Shown piece by piece: positions 8,776-17,530 of a stretch of 64,000 nt of DNA. The stretch's first letter is position 1; every line of letters begins with the position of its first letter. Location: the NCBI RefSeq assembly GCF_000426645.1, contig NZ_AUFT01000016.1:62001-126000 (forward strand), read 5' to 3'. The stretch is from Nakamurella lactea DSM 19367. GTDB taxonomy: Bacteria > Actinomycetota > Actinomycetes > Mycobacteriales > Nakamurellaceae. The position numbers and the translations under genes were made by a program. Below the pieces are notes generated by a model. It ran no database searches, was not told the DNA's origin, and was given only the letters and a program-made list of their open reading frames with translations.

Positions 8776-9978
8776 TCAATTCTTTCGGTGTCCTGCCTCG
8801 GGCCGGGCATTTTTCCATCGATTCAGCAGCCCCGGTAAGCAGGCATTGTGCTCACCCAGTAATGGTGGTGGCGAGGTGGGATGCAGCGGCTCGCCGTTGT
8901 ACAGCACGCCGCTGCCGAATACTCGCAGTGCCCGTCCGGATGCGTCAGGGAACGGGAGCTCACTGATGAACTGCCGATGTTTCAGCTGTTCGGAATCGAC
9001 GGCCTGTGGGACGGTGAAGATCCTGGCAGCGGGCACACCATCGGCATTCAGAACGCGTTCCCACTCCAGCGCAGTTCGACTGCGTAATGCCGCATTCAGT
9101 TCGGTGTTCAGCGCGTCCCGGTTGTGTTTACGCGCTTCCCTGCCGGCGAAACGGACATCGGTGAGTAGGTCCACCCTGCCGATATGGCGGCAGAGCGTCT
9201 CGAACTGACCCTGTTGATTGGCAGCGATGTTCAACGGGCCGTCGGCCGCGTCGAAGGTACCCGACGGTGCCGCGGTGGCGTTCTGATTACCCATCGGCTC
9301 GGGAGGCAACCCGCTGATGAGGTAATTGGAGACCGCCCAGCCCATCGCGGACATCGACGCTTCCAACATGGAGACATCGAGAAAGGCGCCCAACCCGTCC
9401 CTCTGCCGGCCGTTGAGCGCCGCGGTGATGGCAAGCGCCGCAGCCAAACCGCCCAAGGTGTCGCAGATCGGAAAGCCGATCCGCAATGGCGCGGTCTCGA
9501 TGCTGCCGGTGACGCTCATCATTCCGGACAGGCCCTGGATCACCTGGTCGTAAGCCGGGGCCTGGCTCATCGGTCCCTGCTGCCCGAAGCCGGTGATGGC
9601 ACAGTAGACAAGTCCCGGGTTCAGTCTCTGCAGACGCGGCCAGTCGAACCCGAGTCGGGCGAGTACGCCGGCCCGGAAGTTCTCCAGCAGCACGTCGGCG
9701 TTACGGATCATCTCCTCGAATGTCGCCCGGCCGGCGGGATCCTTGAGGTCGAGTTCGATCGACTTCTTTCCGGCATTCTGGGCGAGGAACGATGCACCGA
9801 TCCCGGCCCGGTTGAGCTCCTCTTCGGGGCCCAGCTGCCTGGCGAGGTCACCGTGGCGGGGCAATTCGACCTTGACGACCTCGGCGCCCAGCAACATCAA
9901 TTGATAGCTGCAGTGGGGTCCGGCGAGGACGTTGGTCAGGTCGAGCACCCGGGTGCCGGTGAGGGGTCGATCGTGCAT
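8776..9978 (-). CDS. CaiB/BaiF (class III) CoA-transferase
   Basis: 400-aa family III CoA-transferase, which moves CoA between carboxylic acids through an aspartyl-CoA anhydride. N-terminal LTGTRVLDLTNVLAGPHCSY is the family signature; the catalytic Asp is D144 in APAYDQVIQG; VKVELPRHGD and ENFRAGVL are also conserved. The start is the ATG at 9978 because AAGGAG lies 7 nt upstream; the in-frame ATG at 10005 lacks this. The arrangement with the CoA lyase gene suggests acid activation then cleavage. The donor and acceptor acids cannot be read from sequence. Confidence 0.92.
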   Translation of the reverse strand: MHDRPLTGTRVLDLTNVLAGPHCSYQLMLLGAEVVKVELPRHGDLARQLGPEEELNRAGIGASFLAQNAGKKSIELDLKDPAGRATFEEMIRNADVLLENFRAGVLARLGFDWPRLQRLNPGLVYCAITGFGQQGPMSQAPAYDQVIQGLSGMMSVTGSIETAPLRIGFPICDTLGGLAAALAITAALNGRQRDGLGAFLDVSMLEASMSAMGWAVSNYLISGLPPEPMGNQNATAAPSGTFDAADGPLNIAANQQGQFETLCRHIGRVDLLTDVRFAGREARKHNRDALNTELNAALRSRTALEWERVLNADGVPAARIFTVPQAVDSEQLKHRQFISELPFPDASGRALRVFGSGVLYNGEPLHPTSPPPLLGEHNACLPGLLNRWKNARPEAGHRKN

Positions 9979-10035
9979 TCGCCTGCTCCTTCTGCGGTTC
10001 CGCATCAGCAGATGCGTCGCGCGCCTGGGTGAAGC

Positions 10036-10851
10036 TCAGATGGACGAGCCGAGAGGATGCTCGAATCCACGTTCGGACAGTCGTGAAGACACCTCGATCA
10101 GTTCGGCGGTGAACTCGACGATTCGCTCATCGGTGAATCGCACCGTCGGCCCGCTGAGCGCGATGGCTGCGACGACCGACCCCGAGCGTCCGATAATCGG
10201 TACTGCGACTGCGGACAGGCCATCCTCACGTTCGCCGTGACTGATCGCGCTGCCTTGTGCCGCGGCATCGTCGATCCATTCGCGGAGTCGTTTCACATGT
10301 GCGTCGCCGTACGGCGAGCTCCGGGCGATCCGGGCGAGCAAATGGGGTCCGGCATCACGGAGCAGCACCTTTGCCGACGCGCCTCCCCAGAGCGGTAGCT
10401 CGTCGCCGATGTGAACGACGTGACGGAGTGGCTGCGGGCTCTCCTGCTGCGCGATGCAGACCCGGTAGATGTCGCGAACCATATAGACGTTGACGGTTTC
10501 GCGCGCCCGGGACGCCAGTTCACGCATCGCCCGCTGGGTCTCCAGTGGAAGCTCCCAGCTCCGTTGGGCCAAGTAAGCCCATCGCCACAAGCCGGGCCCC
10601 GCCATATAACCACTCGATGTGGACCACAGCAATCCGCTGTGGTCCAACTCCTGGGCCAGCCGAATGGCCGTCGTCTTGGCCAGGCCGGTGACCTCGACGA
10701 TGTCCCTGATGGTGATGAACGGCCGATCCTCGGTGAGGAGTGCAAGGATGTCCAGGGCGCGTTGAACACTTCGTACCCCGGTGGCCTTCTCTGCCAGGAC
10801 GGCTTGATCCGCTCGTCCATTCTGCGGAGCTGCTTTCACGACGCCTCCCAT
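10036..10851 (-). CDS. IclR family transcriptional regulator
   Basis: 271-aa regulator: winged HTH at about 25-85 (SVQRALDILALL, TIRDIVEVTGLAKTTAIRLAQEL) and a C-terminal effector-binding GAF-like domain (WGGASAKVLLRDAG, SAVAVPIIGRSGSVVAAIALSGP). The start is the ATG at 10851, preceded by AGGAAAC; the frame runs upstream into the intergenic region but the longer product would exceed family length. Transcribed with the CoA-transferase and lyase, and divergent from the dehydrogenase/Liv operon, so it is the likely pathway-specific switch for both arms. Candidate operators lie in its own gene and in the divergent promoter. Confidence 0.95.
   Translation of the reverse strand: MGGVVKAAPQNGRADQAVLAEKATGVRSVQRALDILALLTEDRPFITIRDIVEVTGLAKTTAIRLAQELDHSGLLWSTSSGYMAGPGLWRWAYLAQRSWELPLETQRAMRELASRARETVNVYMVRDIYRVCIAQQESPQPLRHVVHIGDELPLWGGASAKVLLRDAGPHLLARIARSSPYGDAHVKRLREWIDDAAAQGSAISHGEREDGLSAVAVPIIGRSGSVVAAIALSGPTVRFTDERIVEFTAELIEVSSRLSERGFEHPLGSSI
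10620..10646. promoter_or_regulatory. Long inverted repeat inside the iclR-like gene
   Basis: TGGACCACAGC (10620-10630) and GCTGTGGTCCA (10636-10646) are perfect inverted copies 5 nt apart, inside the regulator's coding region. The outer TGGACC half-site recurs in the divergent promoter at 10996-11009. It may be an internal operator, or chance from the codons in this stretch. Confidence 0.35.
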
Positions 10852-10995
10852 GTTTCCTGTTGATTCCAGTGATGCTGCAGTACCCGGGTCAATGCTGTCC
10901 GAATACTGTTGCCGAGCGGTTCCATATCGGTAATTTTCGCGGACCCCTTGCCAGGAGGACGCCCGCAATCGTAGGTTACATCCAGTCCGTACGGC

Positions 10996-11009
10996 GGTCC
11001 AGTTGGACC
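10996..11009. promoter_or_regulatory. Candidate IclR operator
   Basis: GGTCCAGTTGGACC is a 14-bp inverted repeat with 6-bp perfect arms, 28 bp before the aldehyde dehydrogenase ATG in the 186-bp iclR/dehydrogenase divergent region. IclR proteins commonly bind such short palindromes; assignment is by position only. Confidence 0.45.
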
Positions 11010-11037
11010 ACGCAACGGTTTCATTGGGAGAGTGAAG

Positions 11038-12516
11038 ATGCTCGAAGAGATCCTGTCGTCCGGGGCGGGGGACGCCGTGACCAGCGTCCCGGCACTATTG
11101 GCAGGGTCGTGGCTGCTGGACGGGCCGACGGCGGATCGGACGGGACCGTACCTGCGTCGAGTGGTCAGCCGGACGCGGGTCGCCAATGCCGGCGACGTCG
11201 AAGTGGCGGCCCGGTTCGCCAGGACTGCCGCAGCCGCGGTGGCCGGTCTCTCCCCGGCTACCCGGGCAGAGGTCCTGGACCGGGCCGCGCGGTTGGCCCA
11301 GGAGCACCGCGACGCATTGGGCCGGCTGATCGCCAGGGAACTCGGAAAACCGGTGAAGGACGGTCGTGGCGAGATCACCAGGGTCGCCGAAACCTTCTCC
11401 ATCTGCGCCGCGGAAGCCCGGCGGATCGGCGGCGAGAACCTGCCGGTCGCCGGATGGGCCCGAGGGGCCGGCAACACGGCGTTGACCTACCACGCCCCGG
11501 TGGGCGTCGCCTTGGCCATCACGCCGTTCAACGCTCCGGCAAATCTGTTGGCGCACAAGCTCGGAGCATCGTTTGCGGCAGGCAACACCACCATCGTCAA
11601 ATCGCCACCGCAGGCGCCGGCCACCACCGCTGCCGTTGTCGCGCTGTTGCTCGAGGCGGGCGCGCCGATGAGTGCGGTTCAGCTGTTGCACGGCGGCGGT
11701 GACGTCGGTGCACTGCTGTGCGCGGCGCCCGAGGTCGGCGTCATCAGCTTTACCGGCAGCGCTGCCACCGGTGAGGCCGTCGCCCGCGCCGCCGGAGCCA
11801 AGCGCCTGGTACTGGAACTCGGTGGCAACGCCGCCACCATAGTGTGCGAGGACGCCGACATCGGGGCCGCCGCGGCGACCTGCGCCCGTACCGGCTACAC
11901 CAACTCGGGTCAGAGCTGCATCTCGGTGCAGCGGGTGTACGTGCAGCGGTCGCGATTCGACGAATTCCTGCAAGCCTTCACTGCCGAGGTCGGGGCGCTA
12001 CGGGTCGGCGATCCGATGGACCCGGACACCGACGTCGGATCGATGGTGGATGAGGCGGCCGCGCAACGGGTGGTCGACTGGACTGCGCAGGCCGTCTCCG
12101 ACGGTGCGCAGGTACTGCTGGGCGGCACCCGCGACGGGGCGACCGCGACTCCCACTGTCCTGGCGAATCCACCGGCCACCGCGACCGCGGTTACCGAAGA
12201 GGTGTTCGGCGCGCTGGTCAGCGTGCTCCCCTTCGACGATTTCGACGAGGTTGTCACTGCCTGCAACAACAGCAGGTACGGCCTGCAGGCGGGTCTGTTC
12301 ACCCGCGACATCGGTCGGATTGTCGGTGCCTGGCGGGATCTGGAGGTCGGCTCGCTGATCGTCAACGGCTCGTCCAATTTCCGGTTGGATCATCTGCCGT
12401 TCGGCGGTGTGAAGTCCTCCGGCTTCGGGCGGGAATCGCCGCGCTGGATGATCGATGACTACACCGTGATCAAGACTCTGGTGTTGCGCGGCATGTCGGT
12501 GTGGGGCCAGGGCTGA
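11038..12516 (+). CDS. NAD(P)-dependent aldehyde dehydrogenase
   Basis: 492-aa aldehyde dehydrogenase superfamily enzyme oxidising an aldehyde to its acid (or acyl-CoA). Visible features: NAD-binding region around ITPFNAPANLLAHK, general base Glu260 in LELGGNAA, catalytic Cys294 in NSGQSCISVQR, and the C-terminal FGGVKSSGFGRE oligomerisation motif. Two in-frame starts exist, GTG 11032 and ATG 11038; the ATG is preferred because GGGAGA sits 6 nt before it. First gene of a long operon (dehydrogenase, alcohol dehydrogenase, ThDP enzyme, Liv transporter). Resembles the lactaldehyde/glycolaldehyde dehydrogenase group; exact substrate unknown. Confidence 0.93.
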   Translation: MLEEILSSGAGDAVTSVPALLAGSWLLDGPTADRTGPYLRRVVSRTRVANAGDVEVAARFARTAAAAVAGLSPATRAEVLDRAARLAQEHRDALGRLIARELGKPVKDGRGEITRVAETFSICAAEARRIGGENLPVAGWARGAGNTALTYHAPVGVALAITPFNAPANLLAHKLGASFAAGNTTIVKSPPQAPATTAAVVALLLEAGAPMSAVQLLHGGGDVGALLCAAPEVGVISFTGSAATGEAVARAAGAKRLVLELGGNAATIVCEDADIGAAAATCARTGYTNSGQSCISVQRVYVQRSRFDEFLQAFTAEVGALRVGDPMDPDTDVGSMVDEAAAQRVVDWTAQAVSDGAQVLLGGTRDGATATPTVLANPPATATAVTEEVFGALVSVLPFDDFDEVVTACNNSRYGLQAGLFTRDIGRIVGAWRDLEVGSLIVNGSSNFRLDHLPFGGVKSSGFGRESPRWMIDDYTVIKTLVLRGMSVWGQG

Positions 12517-12532
12517 TGAAGGGCCGACGCGG

Positions 12533-13528
12533 ATGAGAGCCGTGGCTCTGCGCAGCCCTGGTCAGGTGACGGTGCTCGAGGACTGGCCGGAGCCGACCGG
12601 CGGCCCCGAGGATGTCGTCGTCGCCGTCCGCGGTGTCGGCGTGTGCGGGTCCGATCTCTCGGTTGTCCGCGGGCACCGTCGGGTACCCCGGATGCCGTGG
12701 GTCCTGGGACACGAGGCCATGGGCGAGGTGATCGCCGTCGGCGGTTCCGTCGCGGACCGGCATGTCGGCCAGCGAGTGGTGATCGAGCCGAACTACGCCT
12801 GTCTGAACTGCCCGCGATGCCGAGTGGGTGCGACTGCGACCTGTTCTCGGCGCCGGATCCCGGGAATGTCCGAGCCGGGGCTGCTGGCCGAACGTATCGC
12901 AGTCCCGGCGCGGTTCTCCTGGCCGGTACCCGCGGATTGGTGCGACGACGACGTGATCTGCATCGAGCCGCTGGCGGTGGCGATGTCGGCGGTCGCCCGG
13001 TCGGGTGCCACGTCCGGCCAGCAGGCGCTGGTCATCGGTGCCGGCGCGCAGGGGCTGCTGGTCGTCCTGGCATTGCTGAGGGTGGGTGTCGAGCCCTACG
13101 TGGTGGACCCGCAACCCGGCAGGATGGCTCTCGCCGGTGAGCTCGGCGGGCACGACGGCGATGCACTCGACGCGCCGGAGGGCTTCCGCCTGATCTTCGA
13201 AACTGCCGGCGTACCAGCTGCTCTCGAGCTGGCGATGGCCAAGGCGCTGCCCGATGCGCACCTCGCGCTGATCGGCCAGTGCATGACCCCGGTTCCGTTG
13301 TCGACCTTCGAACTGGTCCGGCGGCGACTGACGTTGCAAGGCTGCCTGATCTACGACCATCCCGAGGGCTTCGCCGCCACCATCGCCGCGGTGAAGTCCG
13401 AGAACCTCGAACCCGGCCGGGTGGTACGGGCCCACTTCTCGATGAATCAGGCAGCCCAGGCGTTCCGGGCCGCGGCCGCCGCACCCGGTAAGTCCTGCAT
13501 CACGTTGACCGAAGGGCAGAACACATGA
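12533..13528 (+). CDS. Zinc-dependent alcohol dehydrogenase (MDR superfamily)
   Basis: 331-aa medium-chain dehydrogenase/reductase. The catalytic zinc ligands are in VGVCGSD and LGHEAMGE; the structural zinc loop has four Cys in YACLNCPRC and ATC. The Rossmann NAD motif is GAGAQGLLVV. Similar to sorbitol/threonine dehydrogenase-type polyol or hydroxyacid dehydrogenases. Starts 16 bp after the aldehyde dehydrogenase and its stop overlaps the next start (ATGA), so it is co-expressed. Probably oxidises the alcohol that feeds the aldehyde dehydrogenase or reduces a pathway aldehyde. Confidence 0.92.
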   Translation: MRAVALRSPGQVTVLEDWPEPTGGPEDVVVAVRGVGVCGSDLSVVRGHRRVPRMPWVLGHEAMGEVIAVGGSVADRHVGQRVVIEPNYACLNCPRCRVGATATCSRRRIPGMSEPGLLAERIAVPARFSWPVPADWCDDDVICIEPLAVAMSAVARSGATSGQQALVIGAGAQGLLVVLALLRVGVEPYVVDPQPGRMALAGELGGHDGDALDAPEGFRLIFETAGVPAALELAMAKALPDAHLALIGQCMTPVPLSTFELVRRRLTLQGCLIYDHPEGFAATIAAVKSENLEPGRVVRAHFSMNQAAQAFRAAAAAPGKSCITLTEGQNT

Positions 13529-15333
13529 CGACGACCACCACCGCGAGCGCCACCACCGCAATCGGCACCACAACTGACGAAACGACTGCCGGCGCGACCG
13601 CAGCGGAGGCGCTGGTGCGCCAACTCGAGTCCTACGGGGTCGAGTACATCTTCGGCACCTGTGGACACACCAACATCGCTCTACTCGCCGCCTTGGACCG
13701 CAGCTCGATCGAGTTCGTCATCGCCAGGCACGAGCAGGCAGCAGCGCATGCCGCGGACGGATATGCCCGGGCCAGCGGCAAGACCGGGGTGCTGTTGATG
13801 CACGTCGGGCCTGGCATGATGAACGCCGTCACCGGGGTCGCCACGGCCGCCATGGACTCGGTACCGCTGGTCGCCATCGCCGGCGACATCCCTTCCTATT
13901 TCCATGGTCGGCACCCCCACCAGGAGGTCAACCTCCACGCCGATGCGGACCAGGCCGCGATCTACGCGCCATTCGTGAAGCGGGTCTGGCGGGTGCAGCG
14001 GGCAGAGGACCTGCTGCGGTTCGCCGAGCGAGCCTTCTGGACAGCGACCACCGGGCGCCCAGGTGCCGTCCTGCTCAACGTGCCGATGGACCTGTTCTCC
14101 CGGGCACTCCCGGATGATCAGGCCGCACCGTTGCCCTTGGTACAACACGACAGTGCCCCCGGTCTGCCGGACTCGGTTGCGACCAGGATCGCCGCAGCGC
14201 TGGCCGGCGCCCAGCGGCCGTTGGTCTACCTGGGTGGCGGCGTGCGGGACGCAGCGGCGCGCACAGCACTGCTACGGATCGTCGAGCACCTGGACATCCC
14301 GGTCGCCCATTCCCTGATGGCCAAGGGTGCACTTCCCGACGAACACCCACTGCTGCTGGGAATGCCAGGATTCTGGGGACTGGAGGTGACCAACGACTAT
14401 GCCCGGAACGCGGATGTGGTGCTGGCCCTGGCGACCCGGTTCGCCGAAACGGACGCCAGCTCCTGGAATCCGAAATTCACCTGGAGTTTTCCGCCGTCCC
14501 GGCTGATCCAGATCGATATCGACCCTGCAGAGATCGGCCGCAACTATCCTGTCGAGATCGGCGCCGTCGCGGATGTGGGCCAAGCCCTGCAGTCACTGGC
14601 CGGGGCGGTCGAGGCAGTCGCGCCGGAGCCGATCGATCGACTAGAACTGCGCGAGACGATCCGGGTGGCCCGCAGCGAGCTTTTCGCGGCCAGTCGCGAG
14701 CGTGGCAGCAGTGACCAGTTCCCGCTGCGGCCGGAACGGATCCTGCGCGACCTGCGGGACGTGCTGCCGGCGGACTCGATCCTGGTGACGGACGTGGGCT
14801 GGAACAAGAACGGTGTGGCGCAGTGCTATTCGCTGCCAGCAGCCGGCCGTTTCATCACTCCGGGTGGCGCGTCCACCATGGGATTCGGCCCGGCCGCGGC
14901 GATCGGCGTACAGATCGCCAGCCCCGGTCGGACCGTCGTCGCGCTGGTCGGTGACGGCGGCATGAGTGCCGCTCTGCCGGCCATCCCGATGGCGGTGGAA
15001 CTTGGCGTGCCGGTGATCTTCGTGGTGATGAACAACCGCGCCCACGGCACCATCGCCGACCTGCAGCAGACATTCTTCGGACGGAGCTACGGCTGTGAGT
15101 TCCGAGATCCCGAAGGGCGGCCGTACAGCCCGGACTTTGCGGCGCTGGGCCGTTCGTGCGGAGCGGACGGCTATCTGATCGCCAGTCCTGATGACCTCCG
15201 CAGCGCCCTCAGTACCGCACTGCACTCGGCCCGACCGGCAGTGCTGGACGTCCCGATGGTCAATGAAAAGGTGCCAACTCCTGGGCACTGGAACATCACG
15301 GACATCTATCAAGGTGTTTTCGATCAATCATAA
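13525..15333 (+). CDS. Thiamine diphosphate-dependent enzyme (acetolactate synthase-like)
   Basis: 602-aa ThDP enzyme of the acetolactate synthase/benzoylformate decarboxylase superfamily. The N-terminal PYR domain has the cofactor-activating Glu70 in ARHEQAAAHAADG; the central domain follows; the C-terminal PP domain has the Mg-ThDP motif starting GDGG (about 476) and ending NN (about 503). It opens with a Thr/Ala-rich low-complexity stretch of ~20 residues before AEALVRQLESYG, so translation might begin later, but the ATGA overlap supports the ATG at 13525. It could decarboxylate a 2-oxoacid or carboligate; the catabolic neighbourhood argues against biosynthetic IlvB. Confidence 0.9.
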   Translation: MTTTTTASATTAIGTTTDETTAGATAAEALVRQLESYGVEYIFGTCGHTNIALLAALDRSSIEFVIARHEQAAAHAADGYARASGKTGVLLMHVGPGMMNAVTGVATAAMDSVPLVAIAGDIPSYFHGRHPHQEVNLHADADQAAIYAPFVKRVWRVQRAEDLLRFAERAFWTATTGRPGAVLLNVPMDLFSRALPDDQAAPLPLVQHDSAPGLPDSVATRIAAALAGAQRPLVYLGGGVRDAAARTALLRIVEHLDIPVAHSLMAKGALPDEHPLLLGMPGFWGLEVTNDYARNADVVLALATRFAETDASSWNPKFTWSFPPSRLIQIDIDPAEIGRNYPVEIGAVADVGQALQSLAGAVEAVAPEPIDRLELRETIRVARSELFAASRERGSSDQFPLRPERILRDLRDVLPADSILVTDVGWNKNGVAQCYSLPAAGRFITPGGASTMGFGPAAAIGVQIASPGRTVVALVGDGGMSAALPAIPMAVELGVPVIFVVMNNRAHGTIADLQQTFFGRSYGCEFRDPEGRPYSPDFAALGRSCGADGYLIASPDDLRSALSTALHSARPAVLDVPMVNEKVPTPGHWNITDIYQGVFDQS

Positions 15334-15367
15334 GTCCATGACCCACGACCCCGAGGTGAGGAAACCC

Positions 15368-16582
15368 ATGCACAGTCTTCGCAATCCCCGTCGTAGCGCG
15401 GCGGTCGGTGTCGCTGCCGTATTGACCTTGTTGTTCGGTGCCTGCAGTGCTCCCGGAGCCTCCGAAAAGGCGGCCGACACGCCGGCCGATGCGGCGGCGG
15501 TATCCGGTTCGGACCAGGCGGGCTCGGCGTCGCCGGGTAGCACCGATCCGATCAAGATCGCCGTGGTGGACGCCCAGAGCGGGCAGCTCAGTTCGCTGGG
15601 TGCCTGGGAGTCCAAGGGAGCCAAGCTGGCCGTCGACGAGTGGAACAAGGCCGGCGGCGTCAACGGCCGACAGATTCAGCTCGATGTCTTCGACGACCAG
15701 GGCGACCCGACGGTCGGCACCAACATTGCCAAGAAGATCGCCAGCGAGGGCTATATCGCCATGATCGGGACCTCGGAGAGCGCCGTGACGCTGGCGATGG
15801 CGCCGGTCCTGGCAGAGGAGAAGATCCCGAACATCACCTCTGGGCAGTCGCCGGCCCTGGCTGAGCTCAAGACGTCCTTCCTGTTCCTCAACGGACCGAC
15901 CAGCGTTACCTATGACGAATCACTGGCCAAGCACATCGTGGACGAAAAGGGCATCAAGAAGATCGCGATGATCAGCAACAACGGTGGCTACGGCAAGGGC
16001 GAGCACGATGCCTTCCTTGCGGCGCTGTCCGCCCGTGGCGTCACGCCAGTGGCGGACCAGGTGGTCACCATGGAACAGAAGGACTTCAGCGCGGCGCTGA
16101 CGAAGATCCGGGAAGCGAATCCCGACCTGATTTTCATCGGCTCCGAGGAGGTCGAGGCGGGGTTGATCGTCAAGCAGGCACGTGATCTCGGCATCACGGT
16201 ACCGTTCGCGGGTGCAGCGCCCCAAGGGACTCCGGTGTACATCGACACCGCGGGTGCGAAGAATGTCGAAGGGACGATCGTGAGCTCGCCGTACCTGAGC
16301 AACGAGACGAGCGACGCCTCGAAGAAGTTCGCCGAGGCGTACAAGGCCGCCTACAACGAGACCGCCGAACTGCACGGTGCAAAGGCCTATGACGGAACGA
16401 ACATCTTCTTGACGGCCATGAAGACGAGTAACGGAGCGACGGGCAAGGCGCTCGCCGATGCCGTGCGGGCGACGAAATACAACGGTCTGCTCGGCGACTT
16501 CGCCTTCGACGAATCGGGTGTCGGCATCTTCGCCACCTCGATCGGTGTGATCAAGGACGGCAAGCTGGTGGCGGCCAGCTGA
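15368..16582 (+). CDS. Branched-chain amino acid-type ABC transporter substrate-binding lipoprotein
   Basis: 404-aa periplasmic-binding-protein type I (LivK/Peripla_BP_6) lipoprotein. A positively charged N-terminus, hydrophobic segment and LLFGACS lipobox mark a secreted lipoprotein anchored at Cys; Ala/Asp-rich linker follows, then the binding fold from about residue 60 (IKIAVVDAQSGQLSSLGAW). The ATG at 15368 is chosen for the GAGGTGAGG upstream. It lies 34 bp after the ThDP gene and before the Liv permeases. Family members bind amino acids, but also aromatic acids, urea or small carboxylates, so the ligand here is probably the island's substrate. Confidence 0.93.
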   Translation: MHSLRNPRRSAAVGVAAVLTLLFGACSAPGASEKAADTPADAAAVSGSDQAGSASPGSTDPIKIAVVDAQSGQLSSLGAWESKGAKLAVDEWNKAGGVNGRQIQLDVFDDQGDPTVGTNIAKKIASEGYIAMIGTSESAVTLAMAPVLAEEKIPNITSGQSPALAELKTSFLFLNGPTSVTYDESLAKHIVDEKGIKKIAMISNNGGYGKGEHDAFLAALSARGVTPVADQVVTMEQKDFSAALTKIREANPDLIFIGSEEVEAGLIVKQARDLGITVPFAGAAPQGTPVYIDTAGAKNVEGTIVSSPYLSNETSDASKKFAEAYKAAYNETAELHGAKAYDGTNIFLTAMKTSNGATGKALADAVRATKYNGLLGDFAFDESGVGIFATSIGVIKDGKLVAAS

Positions 16583-16617
16583 TCGTGAGGTGAGTAATCC
16601 GACCGTTGCGGCCGAGC

Positions 16618-16645
16618 GGGCCGGTCATCTGCGGATGGCCGGCCC
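16618..16645 (+). terminator. Intercistronic hairpin after the binding-protein gene
   Basis: GGGCCGGTCATC (16618-16629) and GATGGCCGGCCC (16634-16645) form a 12-bp stem with one G-T pair and a TGCG tetraloop, 36 nt after the binding-protein stop and 15 nt before the permease ATG. Such hairpins often stabilise or partially terminate the upstream message so the binding protein exceeds the membrane parts. Confidence 0.55.
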
Positions 16646-16660
16646 CAGGGACGGAGAATT

Positions 16661-17530
16661 ATGCAGGTGTTCTTTCAGACCATTGTCGGTGGCCTGAGTA
16701 TCGGCGCGATTTACGCCCTGGTCGCGATGGGGTTCTCGTTGGTGTATCGCACCATGGGGCTGGTGAACTTCGCGCACGGCAATGTCGTCATGATCGGCGC
16801 TTATGTCGCGTCGACGTTCTACATGACGACGCAGCTGCCGTTCGCGGTGTCGATGGTGATCGCGATCGTGGTGACGGGCCTGATCGGCGTCGTTATCGAA
16901 TGGGTGCTGCGGCCGCTGGAGAATCGTGACTTCGACCTGATGCTCATCGGTACCATCGGTTTCGGCATTGTCCTGGAGGCGTTGGCGACGATCATCTGGG
17001 GCGCAACCGGGCGGGCGGTTCCCTCGCCGGTACCGGCCGAACCGCTGAACCTGCTCGGAATCCGGGTGCGTACGTACAACCTGGTGGTACTCGGGATCGC
17101 AGCCGTCGCGATGATCCTGCTGATGCTCTTTCTGCAGCGGACCAAGCGTGGTTCGGCGATGCAAGCGGTCGCCATGGACTACGAGGCGGCGACGGCGGTC
17201 GGTATCCACGTCGGCCGCAGCAACGCCATCGCGTTCGCGATCGGCGCTGGGCTGGCGGCCCTCGCCGGTGGATTGGTCGGACCGTTGCTGTACGTCAGCC
17301 CGGCAATGGGCGGAACCCTTGGCATCAAAGGGTTCGCCGCTGCCATCCTCGGCGGATTCGGCAGTATCCCGGGTGCGATCGTCGGCGGGTTGGCCATCGG
17401 ATTGCTCGACGGGTTCGCCGCCGGCCAATTCCAGGGGTACTCCGAGGTCGTGGTCTTTTTGGTTTTCACCGCCCTGATCATGATCAGACCGACCGGCATC
17501 TTCGGTGAAAGAACGGTGAATCGCGCATGA
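16661..17530 (+). CDS. livH: LivH-type ABC transporter permease
   Basis: 289-aa inner-membrane permease with about eight hydrophobic segments and family motifs GLSIGAIYALVAMGFSLVY at the start, NFAHGNVVMIGAY, and ILGGFGSIPGAIVGGL near the C-terminus. GGAG sits 5 nt before the ATG. Its stop overlaps the LivM-LivG start (ATGA). Forms the translocation channel together with the LivM domain of the next protein. Confidence 0.95.
   Translation: MQVFFQTIVGGLSIGAIYALVAMGFSLVYRTMGLVNFAHGNVVMIGAYVASTFYMTTQLPFAVSMVIAIVVTGLIGVVIEWVLRPLENRDFDLMLIGTIGFGIVLEALATIIWGATGRAVPSPVPAEPLNLLGIRVRTYNLVVLGIAAVAMILLMLFLQRTKRGSAMQAVAMDYEAATAVGIHVGRSNAIAFAIGAGLAALAGGLVGPLLYVSPAMGGTLGIKGFAAAILGGFGSIPGAIVGGLAIGLLDGFAAGQFQGYSEVVVFLVFTALIMIRPTGIFGERTVNRA

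Noticed and set aside
8768-8810. Upstream ATG for the citrate-synthase-like lyase
   Set aside because: Would overlap the transferase 3' end by 35 nt and adds residues without family counterpart; the ATG at 8768 sits 7 bp after the transferase stop.
9978-10005. Upstream ATG for the CoA-transferase
   Set aside because: The downstream ATG has AAGGAG at ideal spacing; the upstream one does not, and the extra residues (Arg-rich) are not family-like.
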